From: Stenotrophomonas maltophilia
Lineage (GTDB): Bacteria > Pseudomonadota > Gammaproteobacteria > Xanthomonadales > Xanthomonadaceae
Assembly (NCBI GenBank): GCA_002364755.1
Contig: DEZI01000034.1
Span: forward strand, 6,516 to 70,515
Length of the DNA: 64,000 bases
Reading direction: 5' to 3'
Every line of letters starts with the position of its first letter. Position 1 is the stretch's first letter. The notes beneath the pieces are model-generated. The model was given only the letters and a program-made list of their open reading frames with translations, was not told the origin of the DNA and ran no database searches. This document shows, piece by piece, positions 16,808 through 25,481 of the stretch. The position numbers and the translations under genes are program-made.

Positions 16808-17362
16808 ATGCACGCGAAGACCGCCCTGATCATCATCGACCTGTTCAGCCTGTTCGATTTCCCCGAAGGGTCCGCGCTTGGCCCTTTGGCCGTCCAGGCT
16901 GCCGGCAAGGCGGCGGTGCTCAGGGATGCGTTTGACGAACGGGAATTACCGGTCATCTTCGCCAACGACAATTTTGGTGAATGGAAACGGGACTTTCCTA
17001 CCTTGGTAAAAGCGTGCCGCGAGCACGGCGGGCATGCCGCTGACATCGCCCGGCGTCTTGCGCCGAAGGCACGACATTACTTCATCCTCAAGCCGAAGCA
17101 CTCGGCCTTCCTGGCGACGCCACTCCCCGTGCTGCTGGCAAAGCTGGGCGTGCAGCGCGTGGCGCTCGCAGGCATGGCGCTGGACTCCTGCGTGCTGGCC
17201 ACGGCGCTGGATGCTAATTCACGTGAATACGAGACAGTGGTGGCCTGGGAAGCGACTGCAGCGCTGCCCGACCGGCGTCAGCCCTCGCTGCAGCTGCTGC
17301 AGCGCTCCGGTGCCGCCAAGGTGCTTGGCATGCGTGAGGTCATCGCGCTTCTCGATACGTGA
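16808..17362 (+). CDS. Isochorismatase-like cysteine hydrolase
   Basis: A 184-aa member of the nicotinamidase/isochorismatase fold. The catalytic triad is visible: D near the start in IIIDLFSLF, K in ILKPKHSAF, and Cys in LAGMALDSCVLATAL. The substrate cannot be told; such proteins range from amidases to hydrolases of small carbamates. It follows the small membrane protein with only two bases between. Confidence 0.85.
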   Translation: MHAKTALIIIDLFSLFDFPEGSALGPLAVQAAGKAAVLRDAFDERELPVIFANDNFGEWKRDFPTLVKACREHGGHAADIARRLAPKARHYFILKPKHSAFLATPLPVLLAKLGVQRVALAGMALDSCVLATALDANSREYETVVAWEATAALPDRRQPSLQLLQRSGAAKVLGMREVIALLDT

Positions 17363-17386
17363 CCATTGGGGTCAATCCATTGCAGT

Positions 17387-17809
17387 TCACGCCAGGTGCG
17401 GCTGTACCACCGCTGTGAGATGGTCCATGGCCGCCCATGGGCTGCCCTCTCTGCCCGCGCGCCTTACGAAGCCACGCCAGTCGGCATACGCTGCCTGGCT
17501 CAGTTCACGGGCCTCCGCGGGAAGCAACCGCATCGACCAGTAGGGAAGCATCCGGCGTCCTACACGCCCTCGCGCCAGCTCGATGATTTCGCGGTGGCTG
17601 CTGGCTCCCAGTATCCGCGCATAAGCGACGTCCAAGGCATCTTCTGGCCCCTCGATGTACTGCAGGAATCGCTGCCCGTCGAACAGCAATACACCGGTGA
17701 TGCCTGCATCGTGGTTGAAGCGGGCCGCGTCCTCGACCATCGCTGTCAGGCGTTGCGGATCAAGGTCGGGGAGCGCCTCACTCGCGTATGCGATTGCACG
17801 GTTTGCCAT
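17387..17809 (-). CDS. BLUF-domain blue-light sensor
   Basis: A 140-aa stand-alone BLUF protein that would bind FAD and sense blue light. The key trio is at canonical spacing: Tyr8 (IAYAS), Asn32 (ARFNHDAGITG) and Gln50 (RFLQYIEG). A roughly 45-aa helical tail follows the domain, with no GGDEF, EAL or cyclase output, so it must act through a partner. The ATG lacks a clear Shine-Dalgarno. It lies downstream of the Nei-like gene on the same strand. Confidence 0.9.
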   Translation of the reverse strand: MANRAIAYASEALPDLDPQRLTAMVEDAARFNHDAGITGVLLFDGQRFLQYIEGPEDALDVAYARILGASSHREIIELARGRVGRRMLPYWSMRLLPAEARELSQAAYADWRGFVRRAGREGSPWAAMDHLTAVVQPHLA

Positions 17810-17856
17810 GGGGGTTGCGGATGGGTTTGCCTGTGAGCAACTGTACGAATCCCGTG

Positions 17857-18666
17857 TCAACGCCGGGTCTTCACGCGGCTCTTTTTCCGTGAACGGGGGG
17901 GAATTCCTGCGGTTCCGTTGCCCGCATCGGCACCCTGTCCGTAGCGGATCTGGCAGTTGGGGCAGAAGAAGGTACGCCGATGCGTCGTGCCCATGTACTG
18001 CTTGCTGACCGGTCCGCCGCATCCGGGGCAGCTGCGTTTGGTATGCACCTTCCAGTGTTTCTTGAGTTCGAAGCCACGCTTCCATTGCAGGAAATCGAAG
18101 CTGTACTCCCGTGCCTGGTTGATGAGCGAGGTCAGCACGCGCGGTGGCAGGTCCCCCACACGGTTGCCTGGATGGATGCGGGTCCGGAACAGAACTTCGT
18201 TCTTGATGATGTTGCCCACGCCGGAAAACACCGTCTGGTCCAGCAGCGCATCACAGACCAGCACGTCGGGCATGGCCTTCAGCTTGAGCCGCGCCAGCCG
18301 AACATCCCAAGCATCGTTCATGACGTCGGCGCGCCAATCGTAGACGTCATCCAGCGGCTGATTGATCAGTTTGACCGAGCAGGTATAGAAATTCAGCTCG
18401 CCCTTGTCGAACTGCAGGCCCACGCGAGGAGCCACGTCCTTGCGGGCGTCAATGCGATAGCTGCCGAACATCAACAAGTGGATGCGCAACGTAACGTGGC
18501 TGAATTCCAGAAGGAAATGCTTGCCCCAGCTGCGTACCGCCTTGACCCGGCGGCCTATCAGCGGCGTCAGATCAACGGAGGTCGTGCCGCTGGCCTGCCG
18601 GACCGTTTTTCCCTTGAAGCGGGCGGCTGCCTCCCGCAACAAAACGATGGAAGGACCCTCAGGCAT
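17857..18666 (-). CDS. Nei/Fpg-family DNA glycosylase
   Basis: A 269-aa base-excision repair enzyme. It begins MPEGPSIV, giving the N-terminal Pro nucleophile and catalytic Glu of the family. SGVGNIIKNEVLF supplies the helix-two-turn-helix. The zinc finger is CPGCGG...CPNC near residues 230-255, followed by a basic tail. It overlaps the DUF72 gene by 8 nt, so it is co-translated. Oxidised pyrimidines are the likely substrate (endonuclease VIII type), inferred from the family. Confidence 0.9.
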   Translation of the reverse strand: MPEGPSIVLLREAAARFKGKTVRQASGTTSVDLTPLIGRRVKAVRSWGKHFLLEFSHVTLRIHLLMFGSYRIDARKDVAPRVGLQFDKGELNFYTCSVKLINQPLDDVYDWRADVMNDAWDVRLARLKLKAMPDVLVCDALLDQTVFSGVGNIIKNEVLFRTRIHPGNRVGDLPPRVLTSLINQAREYSFDFLQWKRGFELKKHWKVHTKRSCPGCGGPVSKQYMGTTHRRTFFCPNCQIRYGQGADAGNGTAGIPPRSRKKSRVKTRR

Positions 18667-19420
18667 CTGCGTTCTCCAGCAACGCCCGCAGGTGCAGCGC
18701 ATTGGGTACCGCGTGGCCGAGTGCGGTGTTGTCCAGGATGATCCAGGCGGGGCCCTGCCACGCCGCCTGCCTGGCCTGCTCTGCCAGATCGCGCAGCTCA
18801 TTCCCGGCATAGCTGCTGTAGTACATGCGCGGGCGGCCATGCCAACGCCAGTAGCTCCAGTGCCTCGCACCTCCGGGCACGGCGGCCTGCGGGCAGCGCG
18901 CGGGGTCTGCCGCGACGCGAGCGATATCGTGCGACACCATCATGGTTTCGGCTGAATCGGTGAACCAGCTGTCATGCCGCGGTTCGCAGGCCACAAGCGC
19001 CGAAGTGCGCCGACGCAGGGCCCGGAAGAACGCGGATGCCGTGCGTCCGTCGTATTCCAGGCGTGGCGGCAGCTGCAGCAGCAGCGCGCCCAGCCGGTCG
19101 CCCAACTGCTCTACTCCCTGCAGGAAAGGCTCAAGCAAAGGCGCCGCGCCCTTCAGTCCGCATTCGTGGCTGATGGTCTGGGGCATCTTCACCGAGAAGC
19201 GAAAGCCCTCGGGAACACTCTGCGCCCATCGCGCGTAGGTCTCAGGCTTGTGTGGCCGATAGAACGACGAATTGATCTCCACCAGCCCAAACCGTGTGGC
19301 ATAACGCTGCAGTGCGCTGTCCCCCTCACCGAATCCAGCGGCATCCCGCGAGGGCAACGACCAGCCCGCGCAACCGACGCGGACGGTTGGGACACGGACG
19401 GAGGGCGCCTGTCGGTTCAT
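18659..19420 (-). CDS. DUF72 (YecE-like) TIM-barrel protein
   Basis: A 253-aa DUF72 protein. Recognisable strands are VGCAGWSLP, LVEINSSFYRPHKPETYARWA, FRFSVKMPQTISHE and LLLQLPPRLEYD, with a late WYYWRWHGR-like segment reading HWSYWRWHGRP. The family adopts a TIM barrel, and no reaction is established. Its start sits next to a Nei-like glycosylase gene, with which it overlaps. Confidence 0.9.
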   Translation of the reverse strand: MNRQAPSVRVPTVRVGCAGWSLPSRDAAGFGEGDSALQRYATRFGLVEINSSFYRPHKPETYARWAQSVPEGFRFSVKMPQTISHECGLKGAAPLLEPFLQGVEQLGDRLGALLLQLPPRLEYDGRTASAFFRALRRRTSALVACEPRHDSWFTDSAETMMVSHDIARVAADPARCPQAAVPGGARHWSYWRWHGRPRMYYSSYAGNELRDLAEQARQAAWQGPAWIILDNTALGHAVPNALHLRALLENADA

Positions 19421-19442
19421 GATGTCGCTTCAGCGCGCCTGC

Positions 19443-19805
19443 TCAAGCATGCGGGTGCGCCACAGCCGCAGCAGACGTTGGCGCAGCAGACGTTGCCGCA
19501 GCAGGCATGGCTGCAGGAATGCCAGGCAGTCTCCGCTCACTGGCTGCCGCCAGGGCCTGGTTGATCCGGTGCGTGGTGCCACGCTGGCCTGGCTCCACGC
19601 CGATGAGGTAGACGAAGTGACCATCGCAGCGCAGCTGTACCGATTCCAAGCCTTCAGTGTCAGCCAGAACCCGCTTCAGCGCCTTGGTCCAGCCGCGGCC
19701 CGGCGCGCGGGCCAGCTCGACCACCACCACGGATTCGCCGCAATCGAGCGGCAGGGCTTCCAGGCGAACAACCTTTGGCATTGATGCGTTTTCCAGAGCG
19801 GTCAT
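19443..19805 (-). CDS. Hypothetical protein with Ala/Pro-rich tail
   Basis: A 120-aa protein not recognised as a family. The first 90 residues look folded (alternating hydrophobic strands such as SVVVVELARAPG and HFVYLIGVEPGQ). The rest is a low-complexity Ala/Pro/Thr tail encoded by short repeats of CAGACGTTG-like units at about 19460-19505. AGGAG eight bases before the ATG supports the start. Confidence 0.65.
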   Translation of the reverse strand: MTALENASMPKVVRLEALPLDCGESVVVVELARAPGRGWTKALKRVLADTEGLESVQLRCDGHFVYLIGVEPGQRGTTHRINQALAAASERRLPGIPAAMPAAATSAAPTSAAAVAHPHA

Positions 19806-20029
19806 GGCGCGAAACTCCTGCGGTATGGCGACGGCCGCAGTATCCACGGGCCCTGCCAAGGCGCCGTCAACGCCGGGCGGTCCCCGCGTGTACGCAACGC
19901 GTTCGCATCGTGCACACGGCAACAAGCCGCGGTGTTGATAGATGGCAGCGGAGACTATCTACAACGCACCTGGGACGCCGCGCCCTGCCACGGAACAGAT
20001 GCGCCCACCAACACTGAACGAGGTTTCCC

Positions 20030-20218
20030 ATGAGCAAGCTGCCATTCAACCCGACCGGCGATGCCAGTGACCAGGACAAGGCCCACACACCGGACAAGGT
20101 ACGCACCGACCAGAGCTGGAAGAAGGGCAAGGATATGCCGGAGCAGGAGGAAACCGCACACCCGGACGACTACGAGCGTCCGCCAGCGGACCCGACTGCT
20201 GGCAAAGCCGATCGCTGA
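20030..20218 (+). CDS. Small hydrophilic hypothetical protein
   Basis: A 62-aa highly charged, Pro/Asp/Lys-rich protein without hydrophobic segments, probably disordered. Only codon bias and position (free-standing between oppositely oriented genes) support it. No family is recognised. Confidence 0.55.
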   Translation: MSKLPFNPTGDASDQDKAHTPDKVRTDQSWKKGKDMPEQEETAHPDDYERPPADPTAGKADR

Positions 20219-20243
20219 TGCAGGACCGCGCGCTGTGCAGGGT

Positions 20244-20561
20244 TCAAAGCGAATCGAACCAACCAGCGTACGGCGTGTTCTTGATCAGGTACCGGTTGTA
20301 ATCCTTGCTGCCGTCCGTCCACCACTGCGGCCCGCGCTCGCCCAGCCCGTGCTTGGCCGCATCCACCGCACGCCGCGCCGTGCGTAGCGCCTGCGCATCG
20401 CCGCCCCTCATCGCGGCCTGCACCGCCCGGCGCGCGTCCATCAGGCGGGCCACCCAGGTGGCCCGTTCCTGCGCCGAAAGGTGGGGATTGGTGGCCCGCC
20501 ACAGGCGCCCGCGCACGACGATATAGCGGCGGTCCGGCGTCAGGGGCGGCGACGTACTCAC
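20244..20561 (-). CDS. Hypothetical protein downstream of an alcohol dehydrogenase
   Basis: A 105-aa protein beginning MSTSPPLTPDRRYIVVRGRLWR, with a helical Ala/Arg-rich middle and an aromatic end (WWTDGSKDYNRYLIK). Its ATG overlaps the stop of the dehydrogenase (ATGA), which strongly supports translation. This looks like a conserved Xanthomonadales hypothetical, function unknown. Confidence 0.75.
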   Translation of the reverse strand: MSTSPPLTPDRRYIVVRGRLWRATNPHLSAQERATWVARLMDARRAVQAAMRGGDAQALRTARRAVDAAKHGLGERGPQWWTDGSKDYNRYLIKNTPYAGWFDSL

Positions 20562-21724
20562 GGCGTCAGCACGATCTTCCGGCAGTCGTCATCCTTGGCG
20601 TCGAACATCGCATAGCCCTGCGCAGCCTCGGCCAGCGTCATCCGATGCGAAATGATGTTGCCCGGGTCCAGCTTCCCTTCCAGGATGGCCGTAAGCAGTT
20701 CCGGCATCAACCCTTGCACATGGGTCTGGCCCATCTTGAAGGTCAGGCCCTTGTCGAACGCATCGCCCAGCAGGAACCCGTGGATGAAACCGGCGTATAC
20801 ACCCGGAATGCTGACCACGCCGCCGCGTCTTGCAGCCGCGATGCACTGGCGGATCGCCACGCCACTGCTGCCCTCCAGCTTCACGGCGGTCAGTGCGCTT
20901 TCCAGCGCGCTGCCTTCCGCCTCGAAACCGACCGCCTCGATGCAGGCGTCGACGCCACGCCCGCTGGTCTGGCTGACAATGTAGTCGGCCGGATCATCCA
21001 CCTTGCTGAAATCGATGGGCGTCACCCCATAGGTGCGTTCCGCAAACGCCAGCCGATAGGGCAGATGGTCGACCATGAAGATGGTCTCGGCGCCCAGCAG
21101 GCGGCAACAGGCCGCACTCATCAACCCGACCGGGCCGGCACCGAAGATCGCGACGGTCGAGCCCGGCTTGACCCCGGCATTCAAGGCAGCCTGATAGCCG
21201 GTCGGCAGGATGTCGGACAGGAACAGCACCTGCTCATCGGCCACCCCCTCGGGGATGCGCAGCGGGCCGACGTTGGCCTTGGGCACGCGCACGAATTCGG
21301 CCTGGCCACCGGCCACACCGCCATAGAGATGGCTGTAGCCGAACAGCGCCGCCGGGGGCATCAGACCCTTGGCATTCAGTGCCGCGCCGTTGCCTGGGTT
21401 GGTGGTCTCGCACGCGGCGTACTCGGCCAGCTGGCAGTGGAAGCATTCGCCGCAGGCAATCACGAACGGGATGACCACACGATCACCCGGGCGCACCTGG
21501 GTAACGCCCTTGCCGACCTCTTCCACCACGCCCATGAATTCGTGGCCGAGCACATCGCCGGTATGCAGGTCGGGAATCTTGCCGCGATACAGATGCAGGT
21601 CGGAGCCACAGATGGCCGTGGCAGTGACGCGCAGGATGAGATCGTCGTCGGCAGCCAGCACCGGGTCCGGCACGGTTTCGACGCGCACATCCTTGCGGCC
21701 GTGGTAGGTCAATGCCTGCATCAT
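20558..21724 (-). CDS. Zinc-dependent alcohol/formaldehyde dehydrogenase
   Basis: A 388-aa medium-chain dehydrogenase. AICGSDLHLYRG gives the catalytic Zn Cys, GHEFMGVVEEVG the Zn His/Glu, and CGECFHCQLAEYAAC the structural zinc lobe. The Rossmann motif GAGPVG lies near residue 195. Length and the IPGVYAGFIHGFLLGDAFDKGLTFKMGQ segment fit the glutathione-independent formaldehyde dehydrogenase subgroup. It heads a two-gene operon with the hypothetical at 20244. Confidence 0.9.
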   Translation of the reverse strand: MMQALTYHGRKDVRVETVPDPVLAADDDLILRVTATAICGSDLHLYRGKIPDLHTGDVLGHEFMGVVEEVGKGVTQVRPGDRVVIPFVIACGECFHCQLAEYAACETTNPGNGAALNAKGLMPPAALFGYSHLYGGVAGGQAEFVRVPKANVGPLRIPEGVADEQVLFLSDILPTGYQAALNAGVKPGSTVAIFGAGPVGLMSAACCRLLGAETIFMVDHLPYRLAFAERTYGVTPIDFSKVDDPADYIVSQTSGRGVDACIEAVGFEAEGSALESALTAVKLEGSSGVAIRQCIAAARRGGVVSIPGVYAGFIHGFLLGDAFDKGLTFKMGQTHVQGLMPELLTAILEGKLDPGNIISHRMTLAEAAQGYAMFDAKDDDCRKIVLTP

Positions 21725-21835
21725 CGCTCTCCTTCAGGTGGGAGCAAGCAGCGTGGCACGCACGTGCGGCGCCTCAGGTGACCCCCGGGTGTGCGCCGCG
21801 TGGAGTGCGCTGCATGCACCGGTTAACAGGTGCCT

Positions 21836-22312
21836 TCAGCGCGCCCGCGAATCAATGCTGATCTCCCCGGAGGTTTCCAGCATTGCCAGGGCGATGTCAT
21901 GGTGGCCATCGCAGCCGGCCTTGCGCATCGCCACGTCCAGGTCTTCCGGGGCCACGTTGCAGCGGCGCAGCTGGTCCCAGAACACCTTGCCGTTGCGCAC
22001 CAGCACCACCGGTGCGCCCTCGACCCAGCGGTGCAGGCGGCGGCTGCGCGCGGTGACGAAACCCACCAGCCAGTTCAGGCTCAGCAAAGTACTGGCCAGA
22101 ATTAGGCCGCCCAGGAGCGAGGTGTCCTCGCCGATCAGCGAGTTCTGCACGGCCGTGCCCAGCAGCACGATCACCAGCATGTCGAACGGCGCGGACTGGC
22201 CGATGGAACGCTTGCCACTGAGGCGCGACAGCAGCAGCACTACGATGTAGACGGCCGTGGCCCGCAGCACGAACTCGAACCAGGGCATGCCAAGGTCGAA
22301 CAGGTCGGTCAC
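21836..22312 (-). CDS. DUF421/YetF-type membrane protein
   Basis: A 158-aa protein with three N-terminal membrane helices (about 10-27, 40-57 and 63-83). A cytoplasmic C-terminal domain has the hallmarks of DUF421: LSGKRSIGQSAPFDMLVIVLLG and GAPVVLVRNGKV. These proteins occur in stress and sporulation settings; function is not defined. It is monocistronic. Confidence 0.85.
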   Translation of the reverse strand: MTDLFDLGMPWFEFVLRATAVYIVVLLLSRLSGKRSIGQSAPFDMLVIVLLGTAVQNSLIGEDTSLLGGLILASTLLSLNWLVGFVTARSRRLHRWVEGAPVVLVRNGKVFWDQLRRCNVAPEDLDVAMRKAGCDGHHDIALAMLETSGEISIDSRAR

Positions 22313-22392
22313 GGATTCTCTCCTTGCAGGACCTGTGGGCAGGGATACAAGACCTTACGTCCACGGCACGTGACCTGCGCCGATGCGGCCGG

Positions 22393-23250
22393 CTACAGCG
22401 GGTGCACGGCCCACTCGCCGTTCGAGAATCCCTTGCGCAGGATGCGATAGGCATCGCGGTCGAACACCGCATCGTCGCGACGCAGCCGCCGTGCGGCCGC
22501 CAGCGTCCTTGCACTGCCGTGGTAGAACCAGCCCTCCACCACGTGGAACTGGCGCATGGCCGCGCCCGATTCCTCAATGGCGACCGGGCCAGCGTACGGC
22601 CACTCCACGATTTCCAGCAGCGCAAGCGCATCCGCCAGGCGCTGCTGGTGCTCGGCCAAAGCCTCTTTCCCGCAGCACGCGCCCGCGCACTGGCGCAGCA
22701 TCGACCGGAAACAGGGCCGCCCCGGTGGCAGGCGCTCCAGCCCCAGCAGCGAATAGCACAGGCGATTGTCATCGGCCAGGCGGCGCAAGGCTTCGCGCGC
22801 GGCCCGTTCGCTGGAATAGACCCCGTACAGCATCGGCGCCGATGTCAGGTCCACCTCCGCCGAGTGCATCACGCTCACCTCACCCCGGTACAGGCGCAGG
22901 CTGAACTGCCGTGGCAGTCGCCGCAGCAGGCGGTTGTACAGCGGCTTCTGGGTTTTCACCATCGATGCTTCCAGCAGCTGTGCGCCGAGATCACCGGCCA
23001 TGGGCAGATGGCTGATGCGCTCGGACTGGCGCAGCATGGCGGCCTCTTCTGCGGTACGCAGATGGTCCATCACCCGCGTGCGCAGGTTGATGCTCTTGCC
23101 GATGTACAACGGCAGGCCACCTTCACGGCCGTGGAACGTGTAGACACCCGGTAGCGCCGGCAGGGCCTGGGCCTGCTCGCGCAGGTGTTCGGGGAAGACA
23201 TAGCCGGCGGCGCGTGCGGAACGGCGCGCGGCCTGTGCGCTGGAGGGCAT
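22393..23250 (-). CDS. cho: UvrC-homologous endonuclease Cho
   Basis: A 285-aa GIY-YIG nuclease. The GVYTF...LPLYIGKSINLRTRVMDHL motif at about 35-65 supplies the catalytic Tyr and Arg. The region QLLEASMVKTQKPLYNRLLR matches the UvrC N-terminal half. There is no C-terminal RNase H-like domain, as in E. coli Cho, which incises 3' of lesions in nucleotide excision repair. CFRSMLRQCAGACCG is a Cys-rich insertion also known from UvrC-type proteins. Confidence 0.85.
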   Translation of the reverse strand: MPSSAQAARRSARAAGYVFPEHLREQAQALPALPGVYTFHGREGGLPLYIGKSINLRTRVMDHLRTAEEAAMLRQSERISHLPMAGDLGAQLLEASMVKTQKPLYNRLLRRLPRQFSLRLYRGEVSVMHSAEVDLTSAPMLYGVYSSERAAREALRRLADDNRLCYSLLGLERLPPGRPCFRSMLRQCAGACCGKEALAEHQQRLADALALLEIVEWPYAGPVAIEESGAAMRQFHVVEGWFYHGSARTLAAARRLRRDDAVFDRDAYRILRKGFSNGEWAVHPL

Positions 23251-23433
23251 GTAGGGCAGTAGTGCGATGCGGAAGGATCAGCATTCAATGATAGGCAGCG
23301 ATCGCAACGCCGCCAAAGGGGCGACTCATCACTGCCCTGAACGCTTCACGTTGATGCGCCGCGCACGTTCCCTGCACGTCGCGCCCGGCGAAACGCCTTC
23401 ACTCTCAGCCGACCCACTGACGGAGACAACGAC

Positions 23434-23820
23434 GTGACCGCTGCCAACAGTCCGACCGTCGGACATACCCGCTGGGCCATCGCAGAAGGGTACATCCCCG
23501 CGTGGAGCAATGGCCCGGAACCCGAACTGCAGAGTCACGAGACGTGCTGCATCCTCAATGCGGGCACCACTGATGCCCGGATCTCGCTCATGCTGTATTT
23601 CGAGGACCGCGCGCCGCAGGGGCCCTACCGCTTCACGGTGGAAGCGCAGCGCACCTGCCACAAACGCTTCAATGACCTGCAGGACCCGGCGCCGGTACCG
23701 CGCGGTGTGGGCTTTTCCTGCGTGATCGAATCGGACGTGCCCGTGGTGGTGCAGCACACGCGGCTGGATTCGCGCCAGGCCGAGAACAGCATCATGACGA
23801 CCATCGCCCACCCCCTCTAG
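23434..23820 (+). CDS. Sensory rhodopsin transducer-like protein
   Basis: A 128-aa soluble protein of the Anabaena sensory rhodopsin transducer family, a small beta-sandwich tetramer in the prototype. Diagnostic runs are GHTRWAIAEGYIPAWSNGPE, SHETCCILNAG, RFNDLQDP and VVVQHTRLDSRQAENS. The GTG start has GGAG upstream. No rhodopsin gene is nearby, so in this organism it more likely binds a small ligand or DNA; that is inference. Confidence 0.85.
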   Translation: MTAANSPTVGHTRWAIAEGYIPAWSNGPEPELQSHETCCILNAGTTDARISLMLYFEDRAPQGPYRFTVEAQRTCHKRFNDLQDPAPVPRGVGFSCVIESDVPVVVQHTRLDSRQAENSIMTTIAHPL

Positions 23821-23912
23821 CACCGCCGTGCACGCGGTGGCGACACTGCGGGGTCATCGCGTTTACCGGTGCACCCGCACAGTGGTGGCCCCTCGCCCCA
23901 GGAGTCCCATCG

Positions 23913-24779
23913 ATGGCTGTCCCCCAGTATCCGAAGCCGCCATTCAAGGCGCAGCAGCAGTCCTTCCCTGGCAAGACCAGCAAGATGGAGCCGCGCCCCG
24001 ACCACGGCGAACAGAGCTACAAGGGCCACAACCAGCTGGCCGGCAAGAGGGCGCTGATCACCGGGGGCGACAGCGGCATCGGCGCCGCAGTGGCCATTGC
24101 CTATGCGCGTGAAGGTGCCGACGTTGCCATCGCGTTCCTTGAGAGTGAGAAGGACGATGCCGAGGCGATCGGCAAGCTCATCCGCGAGGCAGGACAGAAG
24201 GCCGCCCTCATCGCGTGCGACATCAGCGATGAGGCCCAGGCCGAGCAACTGGTGAAGCGTGTGGTTCATGAGCTCGGCGGCCTGGACATTCTGGTCAACA
24301 ATGCTGCCTACCAGCGCTACTACCAGTCCTTCGACGAGATCACGATGGATGACTGGCGCAAGACGTTCGACACCAACGTGCATGCGGTATTCAACCTGAC
24401 CCGGTTGTGCGTGCCCCACCTGCAGGACGGCGGCTCGGTCATCAACACCGCCTCGGTGAACTCAAAGAAGCCGACGCCGAACATCCTGCCCTACTCCGCC
24501 ACAAAGGGCGCGGTCGCCAACCTCACCATCGGCCTGGCTGGTTTGCTGGCGGAGAAGGGCATCCGGGTCAATGCGGTGCTGCCCGGCCCTATCTGGACGC
24601 CGTTCATTCCCGCCGGCATGGCCGCGGAGGAAGTCGAGCAGTTCGGCAGCCAGACACCCTTCGGTCGCCCCGGGCAGCCGGCCGAGCTGGCATCGGCCTA
24701 CGTGATGCTGGCTGCCGACAGCGCCAGCTACACCTCCGGTGCGCTGCTGACCATTTCAGGCGGCGCGGTCACCCTCTAG
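23913..24779 (+). CDS. YghA/GsiB-type SDR oxidoreductase
   Basis: A 288-aa SDR with the roughly 40-aa N-terminal extension (YPKPPFKAQQQSFPGK) characteristic of the YghA/YdaD stress-induced group. It has TGGDSGIGAAVA at the cofactor site, NNAAYQ, a Ser in INTASVNS and YSATKGA for Tyr-x-x-x-Lys. The reaction is probably reduction of small aldehydes or ketones; the family is commonly under general stress control. Confidence 0.9.
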   Translation: MAVPQYPKPPFKAQQQSFPGKTSKMEPRPDHGEQSYKGHNQLAGKRALITGGDSGIGAAVAIAYAREGADVAIAFLESEKDDAEAIGKLIREAGQKAALIACDISDEAQAEQLVKRVVHELGGLDILVNNAAYQRYYQSFDEITMDDWRKTFDTNVHAVFNLTRLCVPHLQDGGSVINTASVNSKKPTPNILPYSATKGAVANLTIGLAGLLAEKGIRVNAVLPGPIWTPFIPAGMAAEEVEQFGSQTPFGRPGQPAELASAYVMLAADSASYTSGALLTISGGAVTL

Positions 24780-24794
24780 GGGGGCGGAGGTGCC

Positions 24795-25481
24795 TCAGCT
24801 GGCCAGTGCCAGCTGGGGCACGCTTGCTTCCCGTGCCGTGAGCCCCGCCAGATGGTCGGCAAATCCTCCAACTGCACGACCAGTGAGCCGGGCGCTGGTG
24901 ATCACCATGGGCGCCCCCGCCCAACAGATGGATGCACCTTGTGCATGCAGACGCTGCACCAGATCCACGTCTTCGGAACAACGTTGCGCTGCAAAACCAC
25001 CTGCAGCCAGGTAGGACCGCGTCGAAACACCCATATTGGCGCCGTGCACGCGACCGTGGCCGTCGCCCCAGCGTTCACCCCGTTGGAAGCAGCCGCGAAG
25101 CCACGCTCGCTGCGGAGCCAGCTCGCCCAGGTCCACCACACCGCAGAAGACATCGGTACCCGCATCACGCTGCGCAACCAACCATTCGGCAGGCACCTGG
25201 CTGTCCGCATCGGTAGACGCCAACCAGCGCGCACCCCGGCCGATCAGCTCGCTCGCTGCAGCGGCGCGGGCCGCACCGACGCAACGCGCCTGCAGTTCCA
25301 CGGTGACGACGCCAAGCGCACGGCAGACCGCGGCGCTGGCATCGTCACAAGCATCCAGCGCCACCACAATGCATACCGCCTCGCCGCGCAGCGCCGGGTG
25401 GGCCGCCGCAAGGGCCAGCGAGCGCAGGCACGCGCCCAGGTTCTCGGCCTCGTTGTGCGCCGGCACCAGTACGCCAATCAT
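24795..25481 (-). CDS. Family-2-like glycosyltransferase
   Basis: A 228-aa GT-A fold enzyme. It opens MIGVLVPAHNEAENLGAC, and STDADSQVP supplies the DxD-type metal motif. CSEDVDLVQRLHAQG gives the later acidic ED motif. It has no membrane helices. The ATG overlaps the methyltransferase stop (ATGA). Last gene of a four-gene coupled operon, it probably transfers a sugar in assembly of an unidentified metabolite. Confidence 0.85.
   Translation of the reverse strand: MIGVLVPAHNEAENLGACLRSLALAAAHPALRGEAVCIVVALDACDDASAAVCRALGVVTVELQARCVGAARAAAASELIGRGARWLASTDADSQVPAEWLVAQRDAGTDVFCGVVDLGELAPQRAWLRGCFQRGERWGDGHGRVHGANMGVSTRSYLAAGGFAAQRCSEDVDLVQRLHAQGASICWAGAPMVITSARLTGRAVGGFADHLAGLTAREASVPQLALAS

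Noticed and set aside
20645..21781. Plus-strand 378-aa ORF opposite the alcohol dehydrogenase
   Set aside because: Shadow of a strongly conserved zinc dehydrogenase on the minus strand.
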